A stretch of DNA of 64,000 bases from NCBI RefSeq assembly GCF_016086655.4, contig NC_052133.2:43330383-43394382 (forward strand), read 5' to 3'. Every line of letters starts with the position of its first letter. Positions within the stretch are counted from its first letter, which is position 1. Shown one piece after another: positions 19,719-32,165 of the stretch. A program made the position numbers and the translations under genes. The notes beneath the pieces are model-generated. The model was not told the DNA's origin and ran no database searches. It saw only the letters and a list, made by a program, of their open reading frames with translations. This DNA comes from Lepeophtheirus salmonis (Eukaryota > Arthropoda > Copepoda > Siphonostomatoida > Caligidae).

Positions 19719-19990
19719 CAAGGTTGATAGAAATACAAGGTTATACCATAATGCTTTTCCTACAATGTTTGACTTCCACGACGCTCTTTAATAGTGACAT
19801 CAAAGAGTATAACCGTTACCTAGAGTAGCTATATATTGCCTTCCTTGACTATTACTGTTAGAGTACTGCGGTTATACTCTATGACGTCATATCTTTCTGT
19901 CTTGCCCAGCAGTCAGTTCAGTACATCAAATTGAAAATTCTGGGATACCTGATTACATGATGGTATAAAATTGTATTTCTATTAACATTG
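19719..19990. mobile_element. Second MITE copy (CAAGGTTGATAGAAATACAA family)
   Basis: The left end CAAGGTTGATAGAAATACAA and GGTTATACC are mirrored by the right end (reverse complement CAATGTTAATAGAAATACAA). Length is 272 bp. Internal sequence is only partly like the copy at 17815. Non-coding. Confidence 0.75.
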
Positions 19991-20805
19991 GTAGACGGTT
20001 TTTTAAAAATCTTGGTCTATATAGCGATACATTTGGGCTTTTGTGGAAACTTTCACTGGCAGTCCTAGTTACAACATCTCCAATTTCTCCTCACTCAGAT
20101 AATTTTAGTTTGATAATTTTTTTGTCTCAATAATTTACAGTACGAGTATGTTGTACAATTGATATGTAAATTCTATGATTGTAGTTTTTTTTTACTGGAG
20201 CAAAAGGGGCATTTGGAACTGTACCCGGTCTTCGTATATTATTTATATCAATGTAAAGTACATGATTTATTTAAATATAATAGCATTCATTTATCTGTTT
20301 ACAAACAAATGCTGTAAAAATATGTTTTCTAAAATAATGATCGAGCAATATATTATGTAATATCAAATATTTATGAACTATGAAATGTTGTCGTAATTTT
20401 TTTCACGATGAGTATTGAATTTCATAATTTAAGTAATTTGATAGGATGAGTTCAAATTAGTATTATGCATATTTGATACAGGGGGCGGCAACATAACTTC
20501 CTTTTTTGTAATGCGTGGCAATCAGTCTGTATAAGTAGTAGTGGAGTGGGCGTGGTTTCATTCTAGAGTCGAGATTTTAAAGTTTTCTTAGAAATACAGC
20601 CATTTGCTATTATGCGTTGGAGTAGTGATTAGGGGGGGGGGAGAGTTGTGTAAAAATCAAATTCAATTTTAGCCCAACTTTACGGGTGCAACAGCATCTT
20701 TTAAGTACTCTAGAAAAACTAATTTTAATTTTCCACTTAATTTTGCTTGTATATCCTTGGGCTACAATTTGTATTGTTTTTTCAAAATAAAAAATAAGGA
20801 TTAGA

Positions 20806-20918
20806 GACATTGTGAATCGCCTTCCTCAAGGCCCCAGTCTGCTCCCGGATGGCCTTCTGGGGTAATCTTGGGTGGACGAGGCAGATATTTCAATCCTCTT
20901 CTCGTACTCTGTGCTCAT
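20806..20918 (-). pseudogene. Mariner transposase N-terminal fragment
   Basis: On the minus strand, ATG at 20918 starts MSTEYEKRIEISA. After a frameshift it continues LPQKAIREQTGALRKAIHNV, which resembles the first helix-turn-helix of a mariner transposase. A CAGGGGGCGGCAACATAACT end-like sequence lies at about 20480. Nothing of the catalytic domain was found. Confidence 0.5.
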
Positions 20919-21412
20919 TGCAGCGACTCCGACAAAGCTTTTCTTTGCAATTGATAGCTGATGGTGTGTTCTACAGCATTGTTCATAGGAAAATTGTAAA
21001 CGAATGACTCTTGATTTCTCAAAATTTGCATAATAAAGATGAGTAAATGATAACGGTTGGCTCGGTATGTATGCAAAATAGGGCGGTTTTTTTTTTTAAC
21101 TTTTTTCAAATTTCGATGACGGGTATTTAGGGAAAGGTGGGATTTGGTAAGGAAATAATGTATGCAGAATTTCATTTTCCTACGAGGTCATCTTCAATTA
21201 GTACATCTAGTTCAAAGTTTGAAAGAAGTTAAAAGTTTTTAAAAAAAGATTATCAAAATTATTTAATCCAAAATAACTAAAAATGTATTTAATATTTACT
21301 AAGTAAAGGATTCTGTCTTTTTTCATAATTTAATCGATATGTTCGACATACAGATGACCTCTTGGGAGAATGCAATAGGTAATTTTCACAACATATCACA
21401 ACTTTTCTGCAC

Positions 21413-21660
21413 TAGCCTAGGGGCGTCTGCAGGATTATATATATATATTTTTTTTTTTGGGTGGGGAGGGCTTGGATTCTGAATTTTTTTGGAAAAAAAT
21501 TCAAAAATCCATAGCTACTCATAAAAGATTAAAAAAACTATAGCTATTTACTGAAAATTAAATTTTTTGAAAAAAAAAAAAATGAAAAATATATACCTAT
21601 TTACAAAATATTGATTTTTTTTTTGGCAAAAATATTCAAGTATTAAATTTTTTGCTCTGC
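21413..21660. repeat. A/T-rich repeat of the GGGGCGTCTGCAGGAT family
   Basis: Begins near 21417 with TAGGGGCGTCTGCAGGATTA, followed by TA dinucleotides and runs of the type AAATTTTTTGAAAAAAA. It is clearly related to the complete element at 60702-61304 and to the inverted one ending at 57231. The right end was not found. Confidence 0.55.
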
Positions 21661-22057
21661 TCCGTAATTTGCCCAAATTACCTTATTTAAAAAAAACAAA
21701 ACACTGAGGATAAATAACTGAGCATTTCTTGAAAAGTTATCTTATATATTATTAAAACAAAATTTCATTGTTCCTCCACACCTAATTACTCAGGTAATCC
21801 TGGTTACTATTGCTGGTAAAATAATAAAAGTCTCCTCACTGAATGATTTCCGAATTTTGACATAGTTACATCAACTGATAGCAAAATAATCAATAATTCA
21901 AAGTTTATCAGCTACAGAAAAAAGAATAAAAAACTAGCTACGTTATCATAAAAATATTAATCCACTTAAAAAAATACTTTGAGCCCTAAAAATTAGTTTT
22001 TATCCATTCTCTTGAAGAAAACTTGACCAAGAAAGTATTTTTTTCCCCACAATTATT

Positions 22058-22270
22058 TGCATTCGTGTCCAATCATTTGGGCGTGCATCTTTTTTAGCGA
22101 GGCTCTTTTCAGTGAGGATCATTTTTGCTAGATTCTTTTTGGCGTAGCATCATTTCGGCCGTGTCCACTCATTTGGGTGCGCCTTTTTGGGTGTGTATCT
22201 TTTTAGTGAGGCTCTTTTCAGCGCAGGTCATTTTAGCTTGCTTCTATTTGGCGTAGTATCATTTCGGCGC
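22058..22270 (+). repeat. Degenerate 16-17-bp tandem motif, in two larger units
   Basis: About twelve successive words of the form ATC-TTTT-GGCGTGG (for example CTCTTTTCAGTGAGG, TTCTTTTTGGCGTAG, ATCATTTCGGCGC). They are arranged in two longer repeats, about 22058-22170 and 22171-22270, both ending GGCGTAG-ATCATTTCGGC. Words vary in nearly every position outside the T run and the GGCG-like core. Confidence 0.65.
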
Positions 22271-25220
22271 ATCATATTTATACTCAAAGCGTGAGTTTAT
22301 TTATACTATATTGGTATTACTTTCAATCAAAAGGTTAGGATTATGTCATCACTAGTATTCCTATAACAATACAATATATTATCCACTTGTTGATACTAAG
22401 CAAGGACGGAGTCTTCAGATAAGGAGTAGCTTTCCATTTACTTAGTATATGGCATGCAGTATGCCTGCATTGAGCCTTGAAATAGACTCTCCTATTATGT
22501 CGGAGGAGTCTTACCCAACGCAATGACCAAAAGAGGGGTTGAACCAACGTGTTGGAAAAGCGGAAAAGCTTTTGCTCTTCTAATATGCTGAGACTGTTTG
22601 AAGTTAAATATCGCCCAAGGTCTTAAGAGAAGAAATGGAGTGCAAAGTGAGATGGTGAAAAGTTGATTCTTCACGGAGGAGATCCTGTTCTGGAGATTTG
22701 TCCTGGACGACGAAGAGTCTTTCGATCACAATTTGGCAGGTTGAAAAGGTTTTCTATTTTATCACCCTCAGTGGAATAGCTTATCAAATATTGCATATCC
22801 TCATAACCAAGAACCATAATTAATCAATTGAATAATGTATTATTTTTTCTATATCTAGCTTCCTCGCTTGTTTGTGGTAAATCTCCTTTTGAGATGTTAA
22901 AGGAATAAACGATGTGAACAAAGCTCGATGGTTAACTCCTTGAACTATGAAGATCCCTGGAGTCTTCAACTCTTACCTGAATTTAGTTGATCTATGATGT
23001 ACTAGAATAAAATCCTTTATTATTTTATATACTTCGTGTACTCCGCCTCTATGGGATGTTACGTTCAAAGATGAGACCCCGTACTTCATTCTTTAAACAC
23101 TTGTCTTATACTATCTCCTCCAACACTAAACTCCTTTAACTTTCTCTTCAGTCAACTATATCATTCATTCTTTCCATCTCTATTATTGACTTCGGTATGC
23201 CATACTTAAACTCTACAATATATTTTTTTTCTATTCCGACTCTTCTAAGATTTGGTGCTTGATAAAATAAGGTCAGAAAATTGATGCTTTGGACTCTTGT
23301 TAAATTTGTTTATAACTCAAGAATACTTATACTCTGACTCGTCAAAAGCATATTCTAATATAGAACAAACTTCTTAAACTTATTCTCAGAAAAATGAGCA
23401 CAAAAGCTGTTGAGAGGACTGGAAAGCCATATGCCACGACTCAACAGAATTATTAGTCCTTGGCAATCCCTGTGCCACAAAAACATTATTTTTTTTAATA
23501 CTAGGAATATTTTTGTCATCAAAATCGTGGATAAATAATTAAAATATTCAGAATAATCTGATATTATGTAATAAACATGAAAGGATCATTTCTAAAACAA
23601 ACTAATAATAAGATTAATTTGTCATTTATGCTGAATATAATAAATATAGAGCTTAATATGATGATCTTGCTAACATAACTGAATATGATGTCTTAAGTAA
23701 GCCTAAGGATTTTTACTATTTTTTCTTTAAAACTATATATATATTTGCAAATATTTAAATGATACTCAGTAAATAAAATTTTCTAAGGCATACCTATATT
23801 CATATTGCTTGAACAGTTTGTAACACAGACCAACATAATAGTTCTACAACTGATAACAGTAAAAATTTTGACAACTTGCATGTCTAAAATTACAATAATT
23901 AAATAGCATTTTTCTATCAAAATAAAGTTGAAGGAATCAATATGATACAAAAATAAAATAATAGATAATTCATAAATAGGAATTAAATTTTGAGGAATAT
24001 CTTTTATGTTTTAATTTATTTGTCCAACCTAATCGTATTATTATATTGTTACATTTTAACTATTGTCTTAAATAAAACACATTATAATTAGTTCTTATGG
24101 AAAACATTTAGTTGTTATCTATAATAAATTTATTAGTGTGGAGATCCTAGATCTTTGCAAGAGTAATATTCCAATATGGTGAGAGGCTGTTTTGAAAAGG
24201 ATTCCTGACTTAATAAACTTGGGAATTTGCTATGACATTCAGATATTCCAATTGAAGTATGCATAAGTTAAGAGGTCACTTATACTTTTTTAAAACGCAT
24301 AATCACTTAAAAGTTCTCAATAACAATTTAGGTATACTAATATGACAGAATAGAATTATCTTTCACATGTTTTCCAATGAAAAAATAGACTCAAAAGTAA
24401 TAAAGGGTGAGCTTGAAGTGTTCAGGTTATATAATTAGCCCTATAGACCGTACATCATAAACTCCATCTTATAAATGGAATTATATCAATGTGATAGATA
24501 TGAATGATTTCTGCGTTTCAGGACACTGAAGGACTCTTATCAATGCATGTTTTCATAGAGTAGGTGACGAATCAGAGTTGCCTTAAGGAGGAATGGACTC
24601 AATAATTTGATTGAATGAGCTGTGGATGGAGGATGATTATTCTGTGTCTATTCCTCACTGGATTATATCTTAAAAGATCTAGAGGAATTGATGTGTTCTT
24701 GAGCATAGAGGCGATGATTCACAAGATCAGAAGTCAGTATTCACTATAAAAGATCTTGATGTGAAGGGACATCTCCACAATGAACGATCCCTCCATTAAA
24801 GGAGACAAGTTCCCTTGAACAATACATGAAGTTGGAGTAAGGATCAGAAGGCATAAGACTAGATATCCAAAAAGAAAGATACTAATGATTAAGAATGGAA
24901 ACGATGGTCCAGTATAACCGAATGCTTCGTAGGAAAGAACCATCTAACTTCGTTTGTTTATTGCAATGTAAACCCTCGTTGTTGTGACCATTTAAACAGT
25001 TGTTTTGCCTTTTATTCTTTCGATGTTAGGAATACAACGGCAATTTTGATAAATTCAAACGGATTATATTGCCATTTTCTAGCTAAAATTGGAACAAAAT
25101 ATGGAATATTTTGACTAGATTTTGGAAATTAAGTAACGTACAATATATATAAATATAGCTTAGGTTAACAATATTGTATTAATGTATTCATTTAAGCAAG
25201 AAAGTCAACATAAATAAGGA
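22271..25220. other. Intergenic, nothing recognised
   Basis: Three kilobases without a convincing gene or structured repeat. Small open frames at 22341-22547 and 24734-24943 (minus) have no recognisable features. Local base composition around 22400-22720 is less AT-rich than its surroundings and may be an old, unrecognised transposon piece. Confidence 0.35.
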
Positions 25221-25224
25221 AGAT

Positions 25225-25330
25225 TTTGATGGGGCTAAAAAGAGCTATAGGGAAAAGAAGCGCGCCGAAAGGAAGCTGTGCTGTAAAAAGTGCGCCCAAA
25301 AGAGCCCTGCTGAAAAATATCACTCTGAAA
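25225..25330 (-). repeat. Second array of the degenerate TTTT-GGCGC motif, opposite strand
   Basis: Read on the minus strand the segment gives CTCTTTTGGGCGCA, CTTTTTACAGCACA, CCTTTCGGCGCG, CTTCTTTTCCCTAT and CTCTTTTTAGCCCC. This is the same word pattern as at 22058-22270, which lies 3 kb away on the other strand. Confidence 0.5.
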
Positions 25331-25729
25331 TGTATAACCACCATTTGCATTATATGCTGTTTGAGAATAAATGCATGATGCAATTGTACTTGGTCTCCTC
25401 CACATAATAAGAGGCATAAACAAATTTATATCAGGGGACATCGAAATGAAACTTAAAAATATTTCAAAACATTATAATGCATAAGAATGTATAATTATAC
25501 ATTCTTATCTACTCAGCCTTATTAAAATAACGATTTTGTATCTCTACCAAGCCAACAACTCCTTCCCACTTATTAACCTTATCACGTAGCTATATGGTAT
25601 ATTTTGTAATCGTAAGATGTTTGTGCTATAAAAGGGCAAAAGAAGTGACAATAGGCAAAATAAGGCACTAAATATCTAAGTCATAAATAAAATAAGGACT
25701 TTCCCAAGATACACACCCAATTCCTTGTC

Positions 25730-26170
25730 ATTAATTATCAAATCATAACCTTTATTGTACCCTACAACCTTTCATGTAAAAAGAAACAGAAAAAAGACCC
25801 AGTAGATAGAAGTCAACTGATTCTTTCAAACTATGTGATTATTATTCAACTAGTAAGAGTACCCGCGCGACGTCTCAAACAGAGAAAAGACAGACAAATT
25901 TTGCTTTAATAATATAGTTCAAAATATGCTAAAAAATAAAACCAAAAATTAACTTGGTCACCCAAACAATTTGAATAATGTTTGGGAGAAGAGCAGCGCA
26001 GCTGTCATAACTTTACATTAAATTAGCTGCAAGCAGCTATAAGATGAAGGAATACACACAAAAACAACTCCGTATGTATCCATGATATAGGCAGTAAATA
26101 TTCTGATGTTGATCCTCACTTCTACTCCGAGTACAACAAGGACTTAAAATTATAATTCTGCAACAAATCC
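25730..26170 (-). repeat. Fragments of dispersed families B and A (inverted)
   Basis: 25730-25850 carries the family-B words AACAGAAAAAAG and TTTATTGTACC, also seen at 17400-17470 and inverted at 28930-28985. 25985-26170 is an inverted, truncated copy of family A (GAGTACAACAAGGACTTA, CTGCAACAAATCC). No coding sequence. Confidence 0.5.
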
Positions 26171-26495
26171 ATAGTGTTAGTTTTTGTTTTTCATGAACTA
26201 AGCATTATTTTATAGTTATATGCAAGGTTGTCCCCATATCGGTCTAGCGTTTCAAGTGGTTCCGGCTTTTGAACTGCTAGAACTGGAACCGACCAAGTCG
26301 AACTGAGACCACAATATATTGCATAACGGACTTGATTCTTGTGTTTATATTCGTTTGTTGTATTTTTTGGTATATTTATCTGGAAAAGGGGGTTTAGGCA
26401 CCAGACGGTGTAAATAAAAGAGGGAAAGGTGTAGGGTAGATTATGGATGCAGACCCGCTACTAAGCTTGTCGGAGCACTAGGATATGTATTAAGC

Positions 26496-26513
26496 CAGGG
26501 GTTTGCAAACTTT
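26496..26513 (+). repeat. hAT-like terminal sequence
   Basis: CAGGGGTTTGCAAACTTT resembles the terminal inverted repeats of many hAT elements (CAGGGGTTCCCAAAC type). The partner end and an 8-bp duplication were not found. It may mark the element that truncated the neighbouring Tc1 copy. Confidence 0.4.
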
Positions 26514-26657
26514 ACTATGGCAAGGCCACCTTACACTAATACAATTTTAGCTGAGTCCCCCTTTATACAAAGCCTTTGTAGTATGAATGCAAAGACTAAA
26601 AGCAATCCTCCATTTTCCATCTTCCTGAGCAACACTTCTTCTATGTACGTGGCTTTG

Positions 26658-27396
26658 TTAGACTTCTTCATGGTCTGGGTAATCTATGGGGCATCTATTT
26701 TCCTTCAACACCATTAAGTTGTCGGCTGCAGGTAACCAGAATCCTACAGGAAACGAAATCGGATACATTTTTACTTCAATTGATGCCACAAGCTCCAATA
26801 TCATCACAAAGGCCGTATGTTTGGTCTTGGTGACGGTCTTGATGTTGTTGGCAGCCTTGCCAAAGCACACCACCCCATAATTTTGACGAGGTCAACGGTA
26901 AAGGTCTTTTCATCAGAAAACAAAATTACCCGGTTGCTGTTGTGCTTCAGATCATTCAAGAGTTGTTGACCTGCTAGAGACAGAGTTTTTTTTTGTGTTT
27001 GGAACGGGAGTGGCCTCTCAATCTTTCTAACCGACCTTCCTCCAGGCTTTCAGATGGCCTTGCCCACAGTAGACCGATGCAACTTCTTCTTCTTAGCGTA
27101 CTCTGACATCTTCGTCGTTGGATTGAACTTAAAGGCCTCCATGATGTCTCCAGACTTCACATTGGTGAGTCTTTTTACTCTTGGGTATGTCCTTTAGGTT
27201 GTCCCCATCAGCCAAACGATTTCTTATCCGACAGACTATCGCCTTGCTGACGTTTAAGGCCTTCATGATGTCCGAAGTGACCCTTCCAGCACGGATTATT
27301 GCATATGATTGCTCTTCTTGCATCCACCGCGACATATACAGAATTTTTTTGTACAACATTTACATCAATCAAAGGCTTAGAATCTAAGCTATTCAA
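26658..27396 (-). pseudogene. Tc1/mariner transposase relic, 3' end lost
   Basis: Minus-strand fragments in order. First, 27335-27129 carries MSRWMQEEQSYAIIRAGRV and VSKAIVCRIRNRLADGDNL (helix-turn-helix). Then comes a second DNA-binding stretch with KKKKLHRSTVGKAI, followed by NRVILFSDEKTFTVD near 26930-26900 with the first catalytic Asp. Finally, after a frameshift, VCFGKAANNIKTVTKTKHTA and the block MYPISFPVGFWLPAADNLMV appear (to 26658). Stops and frameshifts separate the pieces. The remaining catalytic residues and 3' terminus are replaced by unrelated DNA that includes a hAT-like end. Confidence 0.8.
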
Positions 27397-27399
27397 AAA

Positions 27400-29630
27400 T
27401 AATGTGAACTTTCAGATTTAATCAACAACACCTATTTAAAATTGTATTTTAGAAGGTCTCATTACTTTTTCTACACCTGTTAAAAAATACCTATTTAGGT
27501 AGCAACTACATAAAGCAACTCCCTCTTCCATTATTTTCAACTACGAATTTACGTATGTCTAGTGTTTTAAATCCCGTGATATTTTTTAGGTAGCCCATTT
27601 TTTTTTTTTTTTTTTTTTTGACTTTGTAATCTGAAGAATCAAAACAATGAAGAGCTTCCTACTTTAATTTTGGAAGTTGGGCTTGAGTTATAATTAAAAT
27701 CGCAGTAGTAAGAAAATTAATCTTTTTTCTATAATTATGACTATTTATTTATATATTTGTGATGGTGGAAAGGGGGGATCGTAGGTGAAAGAATATTAGT
27801 ATCTAATGATTAGAGTATGAGCCAAAAAAATCTTAAGTATTATCCTTCAAATGTATACGGAGCATGTCAGAATCACATAACCTACTCATTTGAAAATCCC
27901 CAAAATTCTAGGTGCAAAATTTCTATGGAATTTTTCGGAAACTTTCCAGAAATTTACCTGAAACTTTCCACCTCTTTGCAACTCTAGTTGTGAGTTGTAA
28001 AAAGTATGACTGTCGGTATGTTAAACAAAAAAAAAAAGAAGGGATTTGATATCATAAATACAAAATTATCTTATATTTAAGCCTAATAACCTTGTCCTAT
28101 ATAACGAGTTCTGACATATTTTCGCTTCTTTATTTGTATACCTACCCGAAGCGCTAATGATTTAAATCTCTTGAATAAGGGGACCATGCAGATTGCCCAA
28201 TATAATTTTTATTATTATTTTACACGCACTGGAAAAAGTTATGACTTACATCCTTAAGATGGCGCAGATGTATTAAGCTGTATTAACAAACAAATCTAAA
28301 AAAAAGCAATAATAAACGCAAGACTGTTCTTGGCTATGCAAAAAAGAAACTATAACTAATTAATCAACGTTCATGCTTCATTCCAAGAGTGAACTCATTA
28401 GTTAATTATAGAGTCGACCCCCCTTGCGGACAAAAAGTATTTACTTTGCAACTAAATTAGATTCAAAATTTCTTAAGTTGTCATCGTTTCACCTATTGAC
28501 TTGTAGTTTTGGGTATAACAACAGATAAAAGTGAGTGCATAAAGAGAATACGTGATCAAAAGACCTTAAAATTGAATAATTAAGGTTTATCTTTATTCTA
28601 TTCGAACAAAAACCTTCCACTCCAGTTGGCCGTTCCTATTTAACTTTCATTTTTAGTTCATGCTTTTTATTTTCTTACCACTGTATCAGTGCAGCTGTCG
28701 TTTCTCACTTATTTTATGACATGGTGTTACCTAACTTGCACCAAAATGTACATTCTACACTGAAAAATATTGTCAGCTGTCGATATTTCTGCTTCTCCAT
28801 ATCTGTTCTGAACGTTGATGATTGTTTTAATCAGAATCAGCTCTTGTTAAAGAACTGTAAAATTTTTCCAACATCTACTGAATAATAATTCTTTAGTTAG
28901 AAATATAAATTTGCTATTTGCCAACTGAATTTAGGCTTTTTCCATCTGTTTCTTTTCGGAGGAAAAGTAACGAGATACAATAAAGTTAAGTATATGGACG
29001 GAGTCTTGTTCTGTTTGAGTTATATTATTTTTATCCCTTTTAAAATTATTCAATTTTCTATAAATAGTATTATACCTAAATGATGATATTACAAAGAAAA
29101 ACTCAAGATATTTATGAGGAAACTACTCAACAAGCCGAATGTAGGTAATTAAAATAAACAAGGCATGAAAGCATTATATTATGTGCATGTATTCATATTA
29201 TTTGAACATAATGCTTACTTTGTTCTTTCACTATGATTCCATCATATAATTTACAATTTATGTGATATTATTTTCTATTGGAGGAGAATGAATTAGCTTT
29301 TAACTCGGATATTTAACTTTACTTTATCTCTTGGAGAAAATAATATAAAGAATTGTGTTTGATTTTCTTATCGTATTAGTATAAAAGTGTGGCCTAAGTA
29401 AGTTATTTTTATCTTTTAAAATAGCATAATGGGTATAGTCCATTTGTAGACTAACATAGGTTAAAATTGGCTCTGTGCATGCCGAAAATCACTTATTCAG
29501 TAATTACTTTTGCCAACAAAGTTGAGCAGAGTTCTTGTCTCTGTCTGTTTGTTTGTTTTGTCACTAGGATTAGGACAAAACTTACTGACCGATTTTGATC
29601 AAACTTGGTACGAAGATTATTAATGTCCAC
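27400..29630. other. Intergenic with a 22-bp T run and one family-B repeat
   Basis: T(22) at 27598-27619. At about 28750-28995 is a copy of family B, with landmarks TTGTCAGCTGTCGATATTTC, CTGAACGTTGAT, AGCTCTTGTTAAAG and, further on, TGTTTCTTTTCGGAGG. Other copies are near 43780-43975, 49180-49310 and 62110-62355. No gene recognised. Confidence 0.45.
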
Positions 29631-29639
29631 AGTAACATG

Positions 29640-32165
29640 CCATTAAATTTTGAGAGATCAATGTCAAGATAACATTGGAGCTAGAGTAGAGTAACATAAT
29701 TTTCGAAAAAATATAACATCAAAATGACAGTTCAAACTCAAAAGCTGTGACATCTGGCCTTCAGATTCTGTTGAGTTGTCAACTTTGCAATTTCTAAATA
29801 TGGAAAAAAATATGATTTTAAACCACCTACAAAATGGTTTTTCCAATTTGTTAAAGCTTCTGTTCGCAATGTGATTAAACATTTTATGGCATATTATGAT
29901 CTTATCTTGTAGATATCACTCTCAGCTCTCTAAATTGATATAAAAACCCACATTTAGCATCGTTCTCACACACTTAGATGTATGCATTAATAAAATATCT
30001 CTTGCACTCTTATGCCGATTACTCAATTTTACTTTCGGATTTGTACTATCCTTATTATTGTATAATAATTTTTAACAAATTTTAAACATATTAGGAATAT
30101 TTTATTTTGACTGAGTATTTAGAACTGTTGATTACAAGTATTTAATGACTAGTAGAAACTAAATTACAAATTCTGACTATTGAACATGACTATTGTTTGA
30201 GAATCCTATTATTTATCCTATATTATTCAAGTATTCTGAATGACCTTCCTCTCTCTTGACTCTGCTGAAGATGTAAGTGAATGCATGACGAAATGACTCA
30301 CAAACCTGTTCGCTGAAGTAGCCGAGTCCTCTTCCCTTCTTCACACAGAAATCAGCGAATGGATAAGATTGTGTGGATTTTTGGAGTGATATCCATTCCA
30401 AGCTGTGTGTTGGCTCTCCCAAAATGATTGATTTCCTTCCTGAAGGTGTGGAGGAGACTTTGTTCAAAGCAAAAGCTTGTCACGGCATTCAGGAGTGCCA
30501 TGACTTCAGTATAGCGATGATGCTTAGAACAGCAAAGCTAAATTCAAAAGACAATGTTGCACATCTTGAAGTCCATCAAGGGTAATGAAGTCCAAAGAAG
30601 AGAGGCTTACGGCAGAAATGAGGGAGAATTGTCTTTCTGTATCACATTGATGCAAACCTTATAGAAATCTCCCCGTCCATTCATTTCCAGCTTGATGTAA
30701 TAGTCTCTAGTAATGTTCCTACTACTTACAATGAACTGTATGAAGCTGTTGACATCCTTCCAGATTGTAACAAGCCTTTTCTAAAGCTCAGTAGATCCAT
30801 CCTTCTGTTCTTTCCTCAACTCCAGCTCTCTCAAGTAAACAAAATCCCAGCATTAAACTCCTCTCTTTGTCAAGATACTCTGAAGGTTGCGATCAACTCA
30901 AAGCCTACCGAGATCCCCTATCAAAGATTTGGCAACCTGTAGGGGTCTGGCGACCTGACAGATTGGCAGAATACTGAGTAAAAAGGAACGTTTGAGCAGA
31001 GATCAGGATTGAAGTAAGCTTGCAATCATCTGATCGTGGGATGGATGTCCAGGTCACTCAGTGCAGCATTGACAAATTGACCTTTTCCTTTAGGTGACAT
31101 TTTTGTGATAATTTAGAAGACCTAGCTATTAGATGGCAGGTATGTCTAATCCGTTTTCCGAACTCTCGTTTGCATTTGGAACAGGTCTGTAGAACCTTCA
31201 GAGATTTGCCATGTATGGTTTTGGGTTGGGTCTTCGTAGTGGAACAGACGAATCAAGATACTTTTTCTTTGACTTGCCGACCTCACAAATGTAACGGTAA
31301 AGGTCGTCGTTTTGTTTGGGGTTGGCCTTTGCGGGAATGGGAAGGTTGTTGAAGTAATCTATAACCTCCAAGAACTAAAAAACCGCTGCAATTGCTTGTG
31401 GGTTTGAGTTAGAACTTCCCTGTTCAGCCTGCTTCCTCAGGAAGAAACGGCATGAATTGGAGATCGAAGATGGAAGACAGTAATTATGGTCCATGCAGCT
31501 ACTGAAAAGAAAATTGTAAGCCTTTAGCTTTTGTTCCTCTAAGAGAAGACTCAAGTTAGCTTTTCTCCAATATGTCCCACAACCCTTGGCACAATGTGCC
31601 TTGTGATCTCCTCTTGGAGGGAACTTGTTGCTTAGTGGTTACTACATTCTCCAAAAAACAATCAAATAATATGGCATGTAATACGCCTATTTATTCATTT
31701 AAAATCGAATTAACACGTTCCTTCACTTCCAGTGCGCATCAACTATGCAATATGATGGCTTGAGATGACATTTCTAATTGATAATGCAATAACATAGGAA
31801 CAAAGGATATTAATTGTCCACATTTAGTATCCTTTGTTTTGTTTTGAATTGATATAAAACCCCACATGTGAGATTTTATAGTAATTCAGAGACCTGAGAT
31901 TGATATTTATAAGATAATAGGATTATATGCGGAAAAATATAAAATCATATGACGACCAGAAGCTTCAACAAATTGGCAAAAAAAAACATGTTGTAGGCGG
32001 TTTAAAGTCATATTTTTGAAATTGCAAAGTTGACGACTATATTTCATTTGCTGAATATTTTATTCTCAATGGATTTTGAATCCAAGATGTCACAGCTTTT
32101 GAGTTTTGGGTGTCATTTTGATGGTATATATATATTTTGTTCAAAAATATGCTGTTCCAGCTCTC
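29640..32165. mobile_element. Large element candidate with ~300-bp inverted repeats
   Basis: The segment about 29640-29950 is repeated in inverted form at about 31865-32165. Shared landmarks include AAGCTTCAACAAATTGG-type, GTAGGCGGTTTAAAGTCATA-type, GAAATTGCAAAGTTGAC and ATGTCACAGCTTTTGAGTTT. Between the arms lies the relic of an unclassified repeat-encoded protein (30213-31480). By eye the arms are roughly three-quarters identical. No short terminal motif or target duplication was established, so these could be two independent insertions of a dispersed repeat. Confidence 0.45.
30213..31480 (-). pseudogene. Relic of an unclassified repeat-encoded protein
   Basis: Minus-strand pieces in N-to-C order. 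The first contains YRYICEVGKSKKKYLDSSVP near 31300. Next is RDYYIKLEMNGRGDFYKVCI near 30690, which recalls the VRIGMDGGGGFLKVC-type block of a family of hypothetical proteins repeated in hydra, spider and crustacean genomes. Then comes LGMDITPKIHTILSI near 30380, where a frameshift falls, and finally FADFCVKKGRGLGYFSEQVC and ESFRHAFTYIFSRVK (to 30240). The last block matches FCERKGRGLGFYSEQAVES in the same proteins. I do not know a transposase superfamily for it. Frameshifts and stops make this copy dead. Confidence 0.5.

Noticed and set aside
22341..22547. 68-codon minus-strand frame in a less AT-rich patch
   Set aside because: No recognisable motif; the patch may be old transposon DNA, but nothing supports a call.
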